A DNA stretch of 64,000 bases from Hymenobacter pini (GCF_020421205.1 NZ_JAIZZH010000001.1:372001-436000); one strand, 5' to 3'; numbered from the stretch's first letter, positions 17,192-26,366 are shown. Notes: generated by a model from the sequence alone, not told the origin. Translations and numbers: made by a program.

Positions 17192-17335
17192 GTCATTGCG
17201 AGCAGAGTGAAGCAATCCGTCCTTCGCTCCGTTCCGCCCCTCGTTCTACTGAAACTCTCCGGGAAAAAGGCTTTTGAATGGGTCGATTCTGGGCACTGCG
17301 AACAGGAAGGATTGCTTCGCTCCGCTCGCAATGAC
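17192..17335. repeat. Inverted repeat element A in the murE-mraY gap
   Basis: Left arm 17192-17218 begins GTCATTGCGAGCAGAG and right arm 17309-17335 is its inverse complement with 2 mismatches in 27. The spacer is 90 nt. The GTCATTGCGAGC...GAAGCAATCC type arm resembles REP-like palindromes that I recall as widespread in bacterial genomes. It begins 5 nt after the murE stop and nothing coding lies in it. Confidence 0.85.
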
Positions 17336-17419
17336 AGAAAACCTCCTTTGACTGCCACCCAAAAAACCGAATCTTTGCAGCTTGGACTACCTCTGACTGC
17401 CAACTGCTGACCTCGCGCC

Positions 17420-18640
17420 ATGCTGTATTACCTCTTTAACTACCTCTACAAAACGTATCACCTGCCGGGCACGGGCGTGTTTCAGTACAGCTCGTTCCGG
17501 TCGGCGCTGGCGGTGGTTACCTCGCTGATTATTGCCCAGTACTTCGGCGCTCCGCTGATTCGGTTGCTGCAGCGCCAGCAGATTGGCGAGTCGATTCGGG
17601 ACCTGGGGTTGCAGGGGCAGATGGAGAAGAAGGGTACGCCTACGATGGGTGGCCTCATCATTCTGCTGGCCATTCTGGTGCCGGTGCTGCTGTTTGCCAA
17701 ACTCGACAACATCTACATCGTGCTGATGCTGCTGAGCACCGTGTGGCTGGGCCTCATCGGTTTCGTGGACGACTATATTAAGGTAGTAAAGAAGGATAAG
17801 GAGGGCCTAGCCGGGCGCTTCAAAATTCTGGGCCAGGTGGGCCTGGGCATTACGGTGGGCTGGGTGCTGTTTTTCAGCAACGACGTAACCGTGCGCCAGT
17901 ACGCGCTGCCCAACGGCACCTTCTCGGCCGTGGATGCCAGCTCGGTGTACCAGGATGTGAAGCTGATGATTACCACCGTGCCCTTCCTCAAAAACAACGA
18001 GCTGAACTACGGCGACCTGTTTGCCACGGCCGGCGACTTCTTCAACGAGTACTACGCTTTCTTCTATATTCCCATCGTCATCGTCATCATTACGGCGGTA
18101 AGCAACGGGGCCAACATCACCGACGGCCTCGACGGGCTGGCGGCGGGTACCTCGGCCATCATCGGTATTACGCTGGCCATCTTCGCCTTCGTGAGCGGTA
18201 ACGCTCTGCTGGCCGACTACCTCGACATCATGTTCATCCCGAACTCCGGGGAGCTGGTCATCTTCTGCGCCGCGTTTGTGGGGGCCTGCGTGGGCTTTCT
18301 GTGGTACAACTCATACCCGGCCCAGGTATTCATGGGCGACACCGGCTCGTTGGCCATCGGCGGCATCATTGCCGTGCTGGCCATCATCGTGCGCAAAGAG
18401 CTGCTGATTCCGGTGCTGTGCGGGGTGTTCCTGATTGAAAACCTCTCGGTGATGGTGCAGGTGAGCTACTTCAAATATACCCGCCGCAAATATGGCGAAG
18501 GCCGCCGTTTGCTGCGCATGTCGCCGCTGCACCACCATTACCAGAAGCTGGGCTACCACGAATCCAAAATCGTGTCGCGCTTCTGGATTGTGGGGATTAT
18601 GCTGGCGGTGCTCACGCTGGTAACCCTGAAACTTCGCTAA
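17420..18640 (+). CDS. mraY: Phospho-MurNAc-pentapeptide transferase
   Basis: 406 residues from ATG 17420, with about ten transmembrane helices. MraY transfers phospho-MurNAc-pentapeptide to undecaprenyl phosphate to make lipid I at the inner membrane. The three catalytic regions are visible: [17 protein letters not shown] (DD motif), [15 protein letters not shown], and [12 protein letters not shown] with the later His-rich loop [13 protein letters not shown]. The protein is longer than the E. coli enzyme (360) through an extended loop near residues 170-215 between helices, as in other Bacteroidota. It is flanked on both sides by inverted repeat elements. Confidence 0.96.
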   Translation: MLYYLFNYLYKTYHLPGTGVFQYSSFRSALAVVTSLIIAQYFGAPLIRLLQRQQIGESIRDLGLQGQMEKKGTPTMGGLIILLAILVPVLLFAKLDNIYIVLMLLSTVWLGLIGFVDDYIKVVKKDKEGLAGRFKILGQVGLGITVGWVLFFSNDVTVRQYALPNGTFSAVDASSVYQDVKLMITTVPFLKNNELNYGDLFATAGDFFNEYYAFFYIPIVIVIITAVSNGANITDGLDGLAAGTSAIIGITLAIFAFVSGNALLADYLDIMFIPNSGELVIFCAAFVGACVGFLWYNSYPAQVFMGDTGSLAIGGIIAVLAIIVRKELLIPVLCGVFLIENLSVMVQVSYFKYTRRKYGEGRRLLRMSPLHHHYQKLGYHESKIVSRFWIVGIMLAVLTLVTLKLR

Positions 18641-18648
18641 TCCTGCGG

Positions 18649-18760
18649 AGTAATGAGTAGTGCGTATTGAGTAGTTAGTATAATCAGGAAGTGTTATCCT
18701 GATTTCTTGCTGCCTGACGCTACGCACTGTACTCACTACTAAGTACCCAATACTCAATAC
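18649..18760. repeat. Inverted repeat element D (GAGTA type) in the mraY-murD gap
   Basis: The left arm is made of degenerate GAGTA-type units (GAGTAATGAGTAGTGCGTAT), and the right arm (about 18730-18760) is an imperfect inverse complement. In the centre is a perfect 8-bp hairpin, AATCAGGA with TCCTGATT, around 7 nt (about 18682-18704). The element starts 8 nt after the mraY stop and ends just before murD. Confidence 0.8.
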
Positions 18761-18767
18761 TGAAAGA

Positions 18768-20153
18768 ATGCACTACGTCATTTTAGGAGCCGCCGAGAGT
18801 GGGGTAGGGGCTGCGCTGCTGGCGCAGGCCAAGGGCCACACCGTGTTTGTGTCCGATAAAAGCCCCATTCAGCCCGCCTACAAGCAAAAGCTGGAGGCGG
18901 CCGGTATTCCCTTCGAGGAAAACCAGCACACCTTGGAGCAGGTGCTGGCGGCCGATGAGGTGGTGAAAAGCCCCGGCATTCCGGAAAAGGCCCCCGTGAT
19001 TCAGGCCCTGCGCGAGAAGGGTACGCCCATCATTTCCGAAATTGAGCTGGCCGGCCGTTACACCCAGGCTAAGTGCATCTGCATTACCGGCACCAACGGC
19101 AAAACCACCACCACGCTGCTCACCTACCACCTGCTGAAGGAAGCGGGCTTGAAGGTGGGCCTGGCCGGGAACGTGGGCTACTCCCTGGCCGAGCAGGTAA
19201 TTGCCGACCAGTACGACTACTACGTGGTGGAACTGAGCTCCTTCCAGCTCGACGACACGTACGATTTCCAGCCCTGGATTTCGGTGCTGCTCAACATCAC
19301 CCCCGACCACCTCGACCGGTACAACTACTCGCTGGAAGCCTACGCTCTGGCCAAGCTGCGCATCATGCGCAACCAAGACAGCACCGGTCACTTCATCTAC
19401 AACGCCGACGACGAGAACATCCAGCGCTACTTTCAGGCGGCACTACGACCGGTGCGGCAGCTGCCGTTCAGTCTGCACCACCGCCCCGACTACCATTTGG
19501 GTGCTTACTACCTGGACGAAGCCCGCGTGTGTGTGGACTTGCAGCCGGGCTACTTCAACGATACGGAGCAAATCAGCACGGCTGCCTCGCCCCTGATTGG
19601 GCAGCACAACCGCCAGAATATACTGGCCGCGCTGTTGTGCGCCCGGCTGGCCGGCGTGGGCTGCGAGCAGATTGAGCAGAACCTGGCGACCTTCCACAAC
19701 GCCGACCACCGCCTGCAGCCCGTGGGCGAAATAGGCGGGGCCCGCTTCATCAACGACAGCAAGGCCACCAACGTGGAAGCCGCCTGGTTTGCCCTCGACG
19801 GCATCCGCCAGCCCATCGTGTGGATTGCCGGCGGCACCGACAAGGGTAACGACTACTCCTCACTCATTCCGTTGGCTCAACACCGGGTGAAAGCCCTGAT
19901 TTGCCTGGGCCTCGATAATGAGAAGCTCAAAGCAAGCTTCGGCGGGGTAGTGCCACACCTGGAGGAAACCCGCAGTATGACCGACGCCGTGCAGCGCGCC
20001 GCTGCCCTGGCTGCCCCCGGCGACGTAGTGCTGCTCTCACCCGCCTGCGCGTCGTTCGATTTATTCCGAAATTACGAAGACCGGGGCCAGCAGTTCGCCC
20101 AAGCCGTGCAGCAGCTTACCGATAACCAAACCAACGAAGAAGCCAACGAATAG
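18768..20153 (+). CDS. murD: UDP-N-acetylmuramoylalanine--D-glutamate ligase
   Basis: 461 residues from ATG 18768. The N-terminal Rossmann-like domain has a short MHYVILGAAESGVGAALLA start, followed by the ATP loop ITGTNGKTTTTLL (about residues 104-116), ELSSFQLDD, LNITPDHLDRY with the Mg2+ ligand region, and the C-terminal FINDSKATNVEAAWFAL motif typical of MurD. It adds D-Glu to UDP-MurNAc-L-Ala in the cytoplasm. The stop is followed after 2 nt by a perfect 33-bp inverted repeat element. Confidence 0.96.
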   Translation: MHYVILGAAESGVGAALLAQAKGHTVFVSDKSPIQPAYKQKLEAAGIPFEENQHTLEQVLAADEVVKSPGIPEKAPVIQALREKGTPIISEIELAGRYTQAKCICITGTNGKTTTTLLTYHLLKEAGLKVGLAGNVGYSLAEQVIADQYDYYVVELSSFQLDDTYDFQPWISVLLNITPDHLDRYNYSLEAYALAKLRIMRNQDSTGHFIYNADDENIQRYFQAALRPVRQLPFSLHHRPDYHLGAYYLDEARVCVDLQPGYFNDTEQISTAASPLIGQHNRQNILAALLCARLAGVGCEQIEQNLATFHNADHRLQPVGEIGGARFINDSKATNVEAAWFALDGIRQPIVWIAGGTDKGNDYSSLIPLAQHRVKALICLGLDNEKLKASFGGVVPHLEETRSMTDAVQRAAALAAPGDVVLLSPACASFDLFRNYEDRGQQFAQAVQQLTDNQTNEEANE

Positions 20154-20155
20154 CG

Positions 20156-20256
20156 GAACGTCATGCTGAGCGCAGCCGAAGCATCTCTCCCGCTTCGTTG
20201 GATTACCATTGCTACGAAGCAGTAGAGATGCTTCGGCTGCGCTCAGCATGACGTTC
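20156..20256. repeat. Inverted repeat element B, perfect 33-bp arms, murD-ftsW gap
   Basis: Left arm 20156-20188 (starts GAACGTCATGCTGAGCGCAG) and right arm 20224-20256 are exact inverse complements. The 35-nt spacer contains a second small inverted pair (GCTTCGT / ACGAAGC) and the heptamer GATTACC (20201-20207). It begins 2 nt after the murD stop. Same architecture as element C at 52713-52816. Confidence 0.92.
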
Positions 20257-20296
20257 GGTTAACTCACTCATTCATCCTTTCACCACTTCACCGCCT

Positions 20297-21478
20297 ATGG
20301 AACGCATTACCACTTGGCTCCGGCAAAATCTGAAGGGTGACCCCGTGCTGTGGGGCATCGTGTTGCTGTTTTCGTTTATCTCCATTGCGGTGGTGTACTC
20401 GGCTACGGGCACGCTGGCGTATAAAAAGATGGGCGGCAACACCGAGTATTTCCTCATCAAGCACACGGGCCTGATCTTCGTGGGCCTGTTCTTCATGTGG
20501 CTGGCCCACCGCATCGACTACCGCTACTACTCCCGTCTCTCGCTTTACGCCCTGCTGGCCTCGGTGCCGCTGCTGCTTTTTACCTACTTTTTTGGGGGCA
20601 CTACCTTCAATGATGCTTCCCGTTGGTTAACCATACCAATTATTAACCAAACGTTTCAGCCCTCCGACTTGGCCAAATTGGCGCTGATCTCACACTTAGC
20701 CAGTATGCTCAGCCGTCGTCAACAACACGTTGATGATTTCAAAACCACCTTGCTGCCCGTAATGCTGTGGGTGGGTGCCATTTGTGGGCTGATTATCCTG
20801 TCGAATGCCTCCACAGCGCTGCTGTTGTTTGCTACCTGCCTGTTGCTGATGTTCATTGGCCGGGTTCCGCTCAAGCAGATGGTGGTAATGGTAGCTATTG
20901 GGGTTGTAGTGGGCGGAGTGGGTTTGGCCTCTGGTCAACGATTGAAAACAGTAAAGTCGCGGATCGAGAATTTCACCGATAAGAGCAAACCCGTACCCTT
21001 CCAGTTGGAACACGCCTACATTGCCGAGGCCACCGGCGGTGTTTTCGGTAAGGGCCCCGGCAAGAGCACGGAGCGCAACATCATGCCCCACCCGTACTCC
21101 GACTTTATCTACGCCATCATCATTGAGGAATACGGCCTCGTGGGGGGCGTGGTGGTGCTGTTCCTGTACCTAGCCTTTCTGTATCGGGGGCTGAAAACGG
21201 TGATGAACAGTTACGGCGCGTTCGGGGGGCTGCTCTCGGCGGGGCTGAGCTTTAGCTTGGTGCTGCAGGCCATGGTAAACATGGGCGTGGCCGTGGGCCT
21301 GGGCCCAATTACGGGTCTGCCACTGCCCTTGCTGAGCATGGGCGGCACCTCTCTCATCTTCACGGGTATCAGTATCGGCATCATTCTGGCCGTGAGTCGG
21401 GGCGAGCGGGAAATCCGTCCCATGGTAGGCGAGCCCGCTGATACTGCCCGCATCCCGCGCGCAACGCAGTACGCCTAG
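20297..21478 (+). CDS. ftsW: Lipid II polymerase of the divisome, SEDS family
   Basis: 393 residues from ATG 20297, about ten transmembrane helices. SEDS motifs include TFNDASRWLTIP in the early loop, FQPSDLAKLALI (conserved Q-P-S-E/D-x-x-K), EHAYIAEATGGVFGKGPGKS in the large periplasmic loop with the catalytic Asp region, DFIYAIIIEEYGLVGG, and MGVAVGLGPITGLPLPLLSMGGTS. FtsW polymerises glycan strands with FtsI as partner. RodA is the paralogue, but the dcw position decides for FtsW. Confidence 0.94.
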   Translation: MERITTWLRQNLKGDPVLWGIVLLFSFISIAVVYSATGTLAYKKMGGNTEYFLIKHTGLIFVGLFFMWLAHRIDYRYYSRLSLYALLASVPLLLFTYFFGGTTFNDASRWLTIPIINQTFQPSDLAKLALISHLASMLSRRQQHVDDFKTTLLPVMLWVGAICGLIILSNASTALLLFATCLLLMFIGRVPLKQMVVMVAIGVVVGGVGLASGQRLKTVKSRIENFTDKSKPVPFQLEHAYIAEATGGVFGKGPGKSTERNIMPHPYSDFIYAIIIEEYGLVGGVVVLFLYLAFLYRGLKTVMNSYGAFGGLLSAGLSFSLVLQAMVNMGVAVGLGPITGLPLPLLSMGGTSLIFTGISIGIILAVSRGEREIRPMVGEPADTARIPRATQYA

Positions 21479-21479
21479 C

Positions 21480-21563
21480 TGGTTTTTAGTTTTTAGTTGA
21501 TGGTTTCTGGCCTCTTTATGAGAGGAAAGAGCCAAAAACCAAAAACCACCAACCAAAAACCAA
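21480..21563. repeat. Inverted repeat element E (GGTTTTTAG type) in the ftsW-murG gap
   Basis: The left arm (from 21480) is built from units like GGTTTTTAGTTTTTAGTTG and the right arm (to 21563) from CCAAAAACCAAAAACCACC. They pair imperfectly over about 37 nt around a short AT/GA centre. It begins 2 nt after the ftsW stop and fills the gap up to 5 nt before murG. Confidence 0.8.
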
Positions 21564-21568
21564 ATTCC

Positions 21569-22663
21569 ATGAAACTAATCATCAGCGGCGGCGGCACCGG
21601 GGGGCACATTTTCCCGGCCGTGGCTATTGCCAACGAAGTGCGCCGCCGCCACCCCGAAGCCGAAATCCTGTTTGTAGGGGCCAACGGCCGCATGGAAATG
21701 ACCCGCGTGCCCGAGGCTGGCTACAACATTGTGGGCCTGGATATTGCCGGTTTGCAGCGCAGCCTTACGCCCAAGAACCTGCTGTTCCCCATCAAAGTGA
21801 TGCGCGCCGTGCGCAAAGCCGGCAAAATCATTGAGAAATTCCGGCCCGACGCGGTGGTAGGAGTGGGGGGCTATGCCTCGGCGCCGGTGCTCATGGCCGC
21901 CACCTCCCGCAGTATTCCAGCCCTGATTCAGGAGCAGAACTCCTACGCCGGCCTCGTGAACAAGCTGATGGCCCGGCGCGTGCAGCGCATCTGCGTGGCC
22001 TACGATGGTATGGAGAAGTTTTTTCCCGCCGACCGGCTGGTGCTCACCGGCAACCCCGTGCGTACTGAAATTGCCGATGGTCAGCGCAACGAGGCCCTAA
22101 CGTTTTTCGGGCTGGATGCCAACCGGCCGGTGCTGCTGGTGATTGGGGGCAGCCTGGGGGCCCGCACGCTCAACCAGGCCACGGCCGCCGCGCTGCCCCG
22201 CCTGCGCGATGCCGGGGTGCAGCTCATTTGGCAAACCGGCAAAACCTACTTCCCCGAAGCCGAGAAACAAGCCGCTCCCTTCGCCGCCGACAACCTGAAG
22301 GCCCTGGAGTTTGTGCGCCGCATGGATTTGGCCTACGCCGCGGCCGATGTGGTGATTTCGCGCGCCGGGGCCCTGTCGGTGTCGGAGCTGTGCCTCACGG
22401 GCAAGCCCTGCATCCTGGTACCTTCACCCAACGTGGCCGAAGACCACCAGACCAAAAACGCCCTGGCCCTCACCCAGAAAGATGCCGCCATACTGGTGCG
22501 TGACGCCGAGGCCGGCGTTCAGCTCTACGACGAGGCCCTGGCGTTGCTGCAGAACCCCGCCCGCCAGCAGCAACTGGCCGCCAACATTCGCCAGCTGGCC
22601 TACCCCCGGGCCACGGCTACCATCGTGGACGAGCTGCTCCGGCTGCTGCCCGCCCGCTCCTGA
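21569..22663 (+). CDS. murG: Lipid II synthase: UDP-GlcNAc:undecaprenyl-PP-MurNAc-pentapeptide GlcNAc transferase
   Basis: 364 residues from ATG 21569. Earlier in-frame TTG/ATG codons lie inside the repeat element and would add a Lys/Gln-rich tail not seen in the family. Glycine-rich loops SGGGTGGHIFPAVAIANE (start of N-domain) and VGVGGYASAPVLMA, and the C-domain nucleotide motif SRAGALSVSELCLTGKP, are all present. This GT28-family enzyme acts on the inner face of the membrane. Confidence 0.96.
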   Translation: MKLIISGGGTGGHIFPAVAIANEVRRRHPEAEILFVGANGRMEMTRVPEAGYNIVGLDIAGLQRSLTPKNLLFPIKVMRAVRKAGKIIEKFRPDAVVGVGGYASAPVLMAATSRSIPALIQEQNSYAGLVNKLMARRVQRICVAYDGMEKFFPADRLVLTGNPVRTEIADGQRNEALTFFGLDANRPVLLVIGGSLGARTLNQATAAALPRLRDAGVQLIWQTGKTYFPEAEKQAAPFAADNLKALEFVRRMDLAYAAADVVISRAGALSVSELCLTGKPCILVPSPNVAEDHQTKNALALTQKDAAILVRDAEAGVQLYDEALALLQNPARQQQLAANIRQLAYPRATATIVDELLRLLPARS

Positions 22664-22689
22664 CTTCTAACTCCTAAGCTTCTGGCTCC
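22664..22689. repeat. Half-element between murG and murC
   Basis: The 26 nt between the murG stop and the murC start consist of two copies of a CTTCTnnCTCCT unit spaced 15 nt apart. It resembles one arm of the tandem-unit elements D, E and F without its partner. Confidence 0.5.
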
Positions 22690-24132
22690 TTGAAAAAATA
22701 CGTCTTCTTCCTCGGTATTGGTGGCATCGGTATGTCGGCGCTGGCGCGGTGGTTCCGGGCCAACGGCTATGAGGTAAGCGGCTACGATAAAACGGCCACG
22801 CCCCTCACCGAAAAGCTGGCCGCCGAAGGCATTGCCGTGCACTACGAGGATGCCGTGGAGAATATTCCGCTGGCCGTGCGCGAGAACCGCGAGCAGACGC
22901 TGGTAGTCCTGACGCCTGCCATTCCGAAAGACCACCAGGAGTGGGCTTGGCTGCGGGAGCAGGGCTATGACATTCAGAAGCGCAGCCAGGTACTGGGTGT
23001 GCTCACCCAGGGCCGGCCCACCATTGCCGTGGCCGGCACCCACGGCAAAACCACCACCAGCAGCATGGTGGCCCACCTGCTACACCACGCCGGTGTGCCC
23101 TGCGCCGCCTTTCTGGGTGGCATCAGCGTGAACCTGGGCTCCAACCTGCTGTTGCCCGAACAACCAACAACGAGCAACGAACAACCAGCCACTGACATCC
23201 CCGTGGTAGTGGAAGCTGACGAGTACGACCGGAGCTTTCTGACGCTGTTCCCCACGGTGGCCATCGTCACCAGCACCGATGCTGACCACCTCGACATCTA
23301 CGGCCATAAGGATGCCCTAGTGGAGTCGTTCCGGCAGTTTGTGGGCCAGATTCAGCTCGGCGGCACGCTCATCATCAACCACACCGCCGACCCCAGCGTG
23401 GCTGCCGCCGTGCCGGCCGGAGTGCGCGTCATCCGTTACGGCCTTTCGCCAGAGCAGGGGCCCGAGCTGTACGCCGACGATATTACCGCCCAGGGCCACC
23501 AGTTTCGGTTCAGCCTGCACGGCCCGCAGGGGGCAGTCGAAGGGCTGACGCTGGCCGTGCCCGGCTACCACAACGTGGAGAACATGCTGGCCGCCGCCTG
23601 CGTGGCCCAGCTTTACGGCCTCTCAGCCGGGCAGCTGCGCGCGGCGGTGGCGGCCTACCAGGGCGTAAAGCGCCGGTTTGAGTTTGTGCTTACCGCTGGC
23701 ACGCCCGCGGCGCCTAAGGTGTACGTGGATGATTATGCGCACCACCCACGCGAAATTGAAGCCTTTCTTCGTTCTCTGCGCGCCCTGTATCCGGGCCGCC
23801 GGCTGCGGGTGCTTTTCCAGCCCCACCTGTTCAGCCGCACCCGCGACTTTGCTCCGGGATTTGCTGAAAGTCTGAGTCTTGCTGACGAAGTGGTGTTGCT
23901 TGATATCTACCCGGCCCGCGAGATACCCATGCCCGGCGTTACGTCGGAATTGATTTTATCCCAAATCACAGCGCCAGAAAAATCTCTGCAGACGAAAGAA
24001 GAAATTTTGCGGAATGCCGAAACCAATCCGAATTTTGACGTATTAGCCACCGTGGGTGCCGGGGACATCGACCAACTTGTTCCTCGTTTAAAGAATATTT
24101 TGGATATTCGCTGGAATGGAGCTGAAGCGTAA
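22690..24132 (+). CDS. murC: UDP-N-acetylmuramate--L-alanine ligase
   Basis: 480 residues from TTG 22690; the next codons give the family start KKYVFFLGIGGIGMSALA, so the TTG is accepted. The ATP loop is VAGTHGKTTTSSMV, followed by VVVEADEYDRSFL, STDADHLDIYG and the C-terminal YVDDYAHHPREIEA and LFQPHLFSRTRDF motifs. Residues about 155-170 (PEQPTTSNEQPATD) form an insert encoded by a simple-sequence stretch, placed before the conserved EADEYDRSF strand and likely a surface loop. The end overlaps ftsQ by 17 bp. Confidence 0.95.
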   Translation: MKKYVFFLGIGGIGMSALARWFRANGYEVSGYDKTATPLTEKLAAEGIAVHYEDAVENIPLAVRENREQTLVVLTPAIPKDHQEWAWLREQGYDIQKRSQVLGVLTQGRPTIAVAGTHGKTTTSSMVAHLLHHAGVPCAAFLGGISVNLGSNLLLPEQPTTSNEQPATDIPVVVEADEYDRSFLTLFPTVAIVTSTDADHLDIYGHKDALVESFRQFVGQIQLGGTLIINHTADPSVAAAVPAGVRVIRYGLSPEQGPELYADDITAQGHQFRFSLHGPQGAVEGLTLAVPGYHNVENMLAAACVAQLYGLSAGQLRAAVAAYQGVKRRFEFVLTAGTPAAPKVYVDDYAHHPREIEAFLRSLRALYPGRRLRVLFQPHLFSRTRDFAPGFAESLSLADEVVLLDIYPAREIPMPGVTSELILSQITAPEKSLQTKEEILRNAETNPNFDVLATVGAGDIDQLVPRLKNILDIRWNGAEA

Positions 24133-24880
24133 AGCCAACAACCTACTTTTTGCTACGGGCTGCCTGCTGGTGCTGGTGGGCCTGGGTGCATTTGCCGCTT
24201 TCCGGCAGGCCAACCGGCCGGTAGGAGGGGTTTCCGTGTCCATCAGCAACGAGTTCAATAACTTCTTTATCAGTGAGCGGGAAGTAACCAGCCTGCTCAC
24301 CCGCCACGGCCAAGACCAGTTGGAAGGCGCCAACCCAGCCGATATCAACCTGAAGGAACTGGAAGGCCGCCTGAAAGCCCACAGCTTTGTGAAAGATGCC
24401 CAGGTGTACCGCGACCTGGCCGGTAATCTGCACGCCGACGTGCGCCAGAACCGGCCCATTGCCCGCCTCGTACACGCCGACTCCCGCCAGGACAGCTATT
24501 TGGACGCTGAAGGTCATAAGTTGCCCCTCTCGCCCCTGTTCACGGCCCGGGTGGTGCCTATTTCTCGCGTGGGCGGGCAGCCACTGTCAGCAGGCTTTTT
24601 TCAGGACAGCGCCGGAGCTCAGTACTTGGAGTTTTTGCGCTACATCGACGAAAAACCATTTTGGCGCGCCCAAGTTGCGGAGGTATTTGTAAGCCCTGCG
24701 GGTAAGATATCCTTCACCCAGCAAGTGGGCGACCAACGAGTAGAATTTGGCTTTCCTGAGAATATTTCGGAAAAATTTGCGAAACTGATGGTATTTTACC
24801 GTCAAATTCCCCCGGTACTCGGGTGGGACACGTACCACCGCGTCAACGTCGAGTTCAAAGATCAGATAATCTGCGAATAA
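24116..24880 (+). CDS. ftsQ: Cell division protein FtsQ
   Basis: 254 residues from ATG 24116, inside the end of murC. A short basic cytoplasmic start is followed by one transmembrane helix (about 8-28, LLFATGCLLVLVGLGAFAAF) and a periplasmic POTRA-like domain (VSISNEFNNFFISEREVTSLL), then the FtsQ beta domain (LHADVRQNRPIARLV, then YLDAEGHKLPLS). FtsQ links early and late divisome proteins. Sequence conservation is low, and position and topology support the call. Confidence 0.9.
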   Translation: MELKRKANNLLFATGCLLVLVGLGAFAAFRQANRPVGGVSVSISNEFNNFFISEREVTSLLTRHGQDQLEGANPADINLKELEGRLKAHSFVKDAQVYRDLAGNLHADVRQNRPIARLVHADSRQDSYLDAEGHKLPLSPLFTARVVPISRVGGQPLSAGFFQDSAGAQYLEFLRYIDEKPFWRAQVAEVFVSPAGKISFTQQVGDQRVEFGFPENISEKFAKLMVFYRQIPPVLGWDTYHRVNVEFKDQIICE

Positions 24881-24963
24881 AAATATTCGTCTAAAACGCT
24901 AACTTAAAGCGCCTTAGACAACCCTTTCCTGCAACCAACCGCAACTCTCTCGCCCCTCCTCCC

Positions 24964-26364
24964 ATGCAACACGATAAAATTGTAGTCGGCCTCGACATTG
25001 GTACCACCAAAATTTGCGTACTGGTTGGACGCAAAAATGAGTTTGGCAAACTCGAAATTCTGGGCATGGGCAAAGCTGTGTCGGAAGGCGTGGTGCGCGG
25101 TATCGTGTCGAACATCGACAAAACTGTGGATGCCATCAAGAAGGCTATTCGGCAGGCGGAGGAACAGTCAGGCATCAATATTGGCGTGGTGAACGTGGGT
25201 ATTGCAGGCCAGCACATCAAGAGCCTGCAACACAACGGCAGCATCACGCGCGCTTCGGTGGACAACGAAATCACCCAGGCTGATGTGGAGCGTCTCACCA
25301 GCGACATGTACCGCTTGGTAACGCCCCCCGGCTCCCAGATCATCCACGTAATGCCGCAGGATTACAAGGTTGACTATGAGGAAGGGATTCTCGACCCCGT
25401 AGGGATGTCGGGTGTGCGGCTGGAGGGCAATTTCCACATCATCACGGCGCAGAGCACGGCTATCAACAACATATACAAGTGTGTGACGAAAGCCGGGCTG
25501 GAAATCGACAATCTGATTCTGGAGCCGTTGGCTTCTAGCATGTCGGTGCTGTCTGATGAGGAGAAGGAAGCAGGTGTGGCCCTGATTGATATTGGCGGCG
25601 GCACTACCGACTTGGCCGTGTTCAAGGATGGCATCATTCGTCATGCAGCAGTGCTGCCCTTCGGTGGCAATATCATTACCTCCGACATCAAGCAGGGCTG
25701 CCTGGTGATGCAAAACCAAGCCGAGCAGCTTAAGGTAAAGTTTGGCAAAGCCATTGCGGAGGAAGCCTCCGAATACGAAATCGTAAGCATTCCTGGCCTG
25801 CGCGACCGGGCTCCGAAAGAAATTAGCCTGAAAAACCTGGCCTACATCATTGAGGCCCGGATGGAGGAAATCATCGAGCTGGTGTACGCCGAAATTCAGC
25901 GCCTGGGCTTCCAGGATAAGCTGGCGGCCGGTATTGTACTCACGGGCGGCGGTTCTCAGCTCCAAAATCTGGTGCAGCTGGCCGAGTACGTAACCGGTAT
26001 GGATACGCGCATCGGCTACCCCAACGAGCACTTGGGCAAGAGCAAAATTGAGGCTGTGAAGTCGCCGATGTACGCCACTACGGTGGGGTTGGTGCTGGCT
26101 GGCTACCGCTCCCTCGATGACCGCAACAACCAGCGTGGCTACGACGAGCCGGAACAGAACTACTACCGGGCTGCGCCTGAGCCGCGCCCGGTTGCAGCTG
26201 CTCCCGCAGCTCCGCAGCCCGTTGCGCCCCAGCCGCAGCAAGCTGCCCCGCAACCCGCGGCAGAGCCCGCCAAAAAATCGTCGGGTGCCGGCGACTTTTT
26301 CCAGAAGATCATCAGCCGCACCAAAGGGTTGCTGATTGATGACTTCGACGACAAACAGTACTAA
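24964..26364 (+). CDS. ftsA: Cell division protein FtsA, actin-like FtsZ anchor
   Basis: 466 residues from ATG 24964. Actin/Hsp70 fold motifs: VVGLDIGTTKICVLVG (phosphate 1), IDIGGGTTDLAVF (phosphate 2) and GIVLTGGGSQLQNL (adenosine). The SHS2 insertion domain typical of FtsA lies near 85-165. After residue 390 comes a Pro/Ala/Gln-rich linker and then a C-terminal amphipathic helix (GDFFQKIISRTKGLLID), the expected membrane-targeting sequence. An 83-nt gap separates it from ftsQ, and element F follows 2 nt after the stop. Confidence 0.96.
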   Translation: MQHDKIVVGLDIGTTKICVLVGRKNEFGKLEILGMGKAVSEGVVRGIVSNIDKTVDAIKKAIRQAEEQSGINIGVVNVGIAGQHIKSLQHNGSITRASVDNEITQADVERLTSDMYRLVTPPGSQIIHVMPQDYKVDYEEGILDPVGMSGVRLEGNFHIITAQSTAINNIYKCVTKAGLEIDNLILEPLASSMSVLSDEEKEAGVALIDIGGGTTDLAVFKDGIIRHAAVLPFGGNIITSDIKQGCLVMQNQAEQLKVKFGKAIAEEASEYEIVSIPGLRDRAPKEISLKNLAYIIEARMEEIIELVYAEIQRLGFQDKLAAGIVLTGGGSQLQNLVQLAEYVTGMDTRIGYPNEHLGKSKIEAVKSPMYATTVGLVLAGYRSLDDRNNQRGYDEPEQNYYRAAPEPRPVAAAPAAPQPVAPQPQQAAPQPAAEPAKKSSGAGDFFQKIISRTKGLLIDDFDDKQY

Positions 26365-26366
26365 AT

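Noticed and set aside
24888..24925. Weak GTCTAA/TTAGAC inverted pair between ftsQ and ftsA
   Set aside because: Only 6 bp with a large loop; not distinguishable from chance.
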